Part shown: positions 30,948 through 32,388 of the stretch, one piece after another
Numbering within the stretch: the stretch's first letter is position 1
Layout: each line of letters begins with the position of its first letter
Source: Flammeovirgaceae bacterium UBA4659
GTDB taxonomy: Bacteria > Bacteroidota > Bacteroidia > Cytophagales > Cyclobacteriaceae
Direction of reading: 5' to 3'
Assembly: GCA_002405445.1 (NCBI GenBank)
Contig: DHLV01000062.1
Coordinates: forward strand, 1-32,388
Length of the DNA: 32,388 bases
Notes under the pieces: model-generated
Seen by the model: the letters and a program-made list of their open reading frames with translations, nothing else
Database searches by the model: none
What the model was told of the DNA's origin: nothing
Position numbers and translations under genes: made by a program

Positions 30948-32388
30948 CTACGAGCCACACGCCTCACACGCATCGGGGTTATCTAACGAACAGGCCATGT
31001 CGGCACGGTTTTGTTCGTAGCTGGAAACGGGGGCTTGCCCGTAACGCAGGGTTTGTTGCGCATCATTGGCAATCACTGGCTGCGCCACGGCTACCGGCTC
31101 TGTACCCGCAACCGTTCCCACAGGTGTGGCGGTGGCTTCGGCTGCCACTGGCTGACCAATGGCTGATTTGTCCAACGTAAATTTAATGGCATCAGCAGCA
31201 GCGTTGGTGCGCAAGTAGTACATGCCTGTTTTCAACCCTTTCTTCCATGCATAGAAGTGCATAGAAGTCAGCTTGCCAAAATTTGGATTGGTCAAATGAA
31301 TATTCAAACTCTGGCTTTGGCAGATGTATGCACCGCGGTCGGCACTCATGTCAATGATCGCCTTCTGTGAAATCTCCCACACGGTTTTATATATGTCTTT
31401 AATGTTTTGCGGGATTTCGGGGATAGACTGAACTGAGCCATTGGCGGCAATCAACTTTTGCCGCATGTTTTCGCTCCAAAGGCCTAGGTTGATGAGGTCT
31501 TTCATCAAATGTTTGTTGGCGATGATAAACTCGCCAGACAACGTTCTGCGTGTATAAATGTTGCTGGTATACGGCTCAAAGCATTCGTTGTTGCCCAAAA
31601 TTTGTGACGTTGAAGCCGTAGGCATGGGTGCCAGCAACAATGAGTTGCGCACACCGTGTTGTTTCACTTCTTGTTTGAGCTTTTCCCAATTCCAACGGCC
31701 AGAGTCGGGGGTTACTGCCCACATATCGAATTGAAAAATACCTTTCGATACGGGCGAGCCTTTGAAGGTTTCGTAGGGGCCGTAAATTTTCGCCTGCTCC
31801 ATCGATGCCTCCATGGCAGCAAAGTAGATGGTTTCGTGAATGTCTTTATTCAATCCGCGAGCTTCTTCTGAATCGAACGGCATGCGGAGCAGGATAAACG
31901 CATCGGCCAATCCCTGTACACCAATACCGATGGGGCGGTGGCGCATGTTGCTGTTGCGGGCCTCCGGCACTGGGTAGTAGTTGATGTCAATAACCTTGTT
32001 CAGGTTGCGGGTGATCACTTTGGTGATCTCGTATAATTTTTGGTGATCAAACTTGCCTTCTTCCGTTACGAACTTGGGCAGCGCAATCGAAGCCAGGTTA
32101 CACACCGCCACTTCATCTGGGGAGGTGTACTCAATGATTTCCGTGCAGAGGTTGCTCGATTTGATGGTGCCCAAGTGCTTTTGGTTCGACTTGCGGTTGG
32201 CCGCATCTTTGTATAGCATGTAAGGCGTGCCCGTTTCAATTTGTGCTTCCAAAATCTCAAACCACAGATCTTGTGCTTTTACCTGCTTGCGATACTTGCC
32301 TTCTTTTTCATACTTCTCGTACAAGCGCTCAAAATCTTCACCCCAGCAATCAGCAAGACCTGGGGCTTCGTTCGGACAGAACAACGAC
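30948..32388 (-). CDS. nrdA: Class I ribonucleoside-diphosphate reductase, large (alpha) subunit, C-terminal part (5' end outside window)
   Basis: About 480 C-terminal residues of the catalytic subunit that reduces ribonucleotides to deoxyribonucleotides. The frame stays open to the window edge ([11 protein letters not shown]). Visible motifs include [27 protein letters not shown], the active-site block [17 protein letters not shown] (catalytic Glu and Cys), the [12 protein letters not shown] loop and [12 protein letters not shown]. The C-terminal tail ends DACEACGS, the mobile CxxC pair that is reduced by thioredoxin or glutaredoxin. Between barrel and tail lies an Ala/Val/Pro-rich linker of about 60 residues. 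The nrdB gene is not in the window. Confidence 0.96.
   Translation of the reverse strand, partial: SLFCPNEAPGLADCWGEDFERLYEKYEKEGKYRKQVKAQDLWFEILEAQIETGTPYMLYKDAANRKSNQKHLGTIKSSNLCTEIIEYTSPDEVAVCNLASIALPKFVTEEGKFDHQKLYEITKVITRNLNKVIDINYYPVPEARNSNMRHRPIGIGVQGLADAFILLRMPFDSEEARGLNKDIHETIYFAAMEASMEQAKIYGPYETFKGSPVSKGIFQFDMWAVTPDSGRWNWEKLKQEVKQHGVRNSLLLAPMPTASTSQILGNNECFEPYTSNIYTRRTLSGEFIIANKHLMKDLINLGLWSENMRQKLIAANGSVQSIPEIPQNIKDIYKTVWEISQKAIIDMSADRGAYICQSQSLNIHLTNPNFGKLTSMHFYAWKKGLKTGMYYLRTNAAADAIKFTLDKSAIGQPVAAEATATPVGTVAGTEPVAVAQPVIANDAQQTLRYGQAPVSSYEQNRADMACSLDNPDACEACGS

Noticed and set aside
1..32388. CRISPR array, prophage or integrated plasmid
   Set aside because: No regularly spaced direct repeats with unique spacers, no phage structural genes, and no integrase are seen. 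tRNA-Ser is followed by its own terminator and an ordinary gene, not by an attachment-site duplication.

Overview
The window is a piece of a Bacteroidota chromosome, most likely from the Cytophagales. This rests on gene content (DUF3667, DUF4139/MuiA-like protein, PAS-LuxR regulators, a basic cold-shock-domain protein, a SusC-type domain, bacillithiol-linked YtxJ), on -7 promoter boxes of the TAnnTTTG type with TTG-like -33 boxes, and on the lack of clear Shine-Dalgarno sequences. No phage, plasmid or CRISPR signal is visible, and gene order looks chromosomal. Placement below class level is inference.

Layout. 1-600: the 3' end of an alpha-ketoacid dehydrogenase E1 gene, then a small convergent conserved gene. 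640-4410: a 1001-residue, very basic exported repeat protein, a bacillithiol-type YtxJ gene 5 nt behind it, and a convergent OsmC-like peroxidase overlapping its tail. 4500-6790: an outer-membrane protein of unknown function and two tandem tonB-like genes; the first is broken by an exact 11-bp tandem duplication. 6865-9064 (minus): a 2OG-Fe(II) oxygenase followed by a chromate transporter. 9224-9925: a Tat-exported Fe/Mn superoxide dismutase. 9940-12304 (minus): three tandem PAS-LuxR regulators, divergent from a two-gene unit (12435-15131) encoding a coiled-coil/beta-barrel protein and a ricin-trefoil lipoprotein. 15134-20793 (minus): a membrane VWA-like protein, then rarA, a DUF3667 membrane protein and a threonine aldolase in one tight operon.

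20935-21923 holds an alkyltransferase-like gene lacking the acceptor cysteine and a single-copy HUH (Y1) transposase. The transposase is enclosed by four short palindromes in nested inverted order, a REPtron-like element. 21999-24082 holds an Ig-like surface protein, tRNA-Ser(UGA) with its own promoter and terminator, and a DUF1801 protein.

24145-28726 is the most coherent functional cluster. On the minus strand, a DEAD-box RNA helicase, a fatty-acid desaturase and a divergent RpoD-like sigma factor lie in series behind one good promoter with a leader of about 210 nt. A cold-shock-domain protein reads the other way from the same roughly 1-kb gene-free spacer. Together they look like a cold-adaptation locus covering RNA unfolding, membrane fluidity and transcriptional control. 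28983-30884 is a MuiA-like DUF4139 protein that has acquired the N-terminal regulatory domain and TonB-box-like segment of SusC receptors. 30948 to the end is the 3' part of a class I ribonucleotide reductase large-subunit gene.
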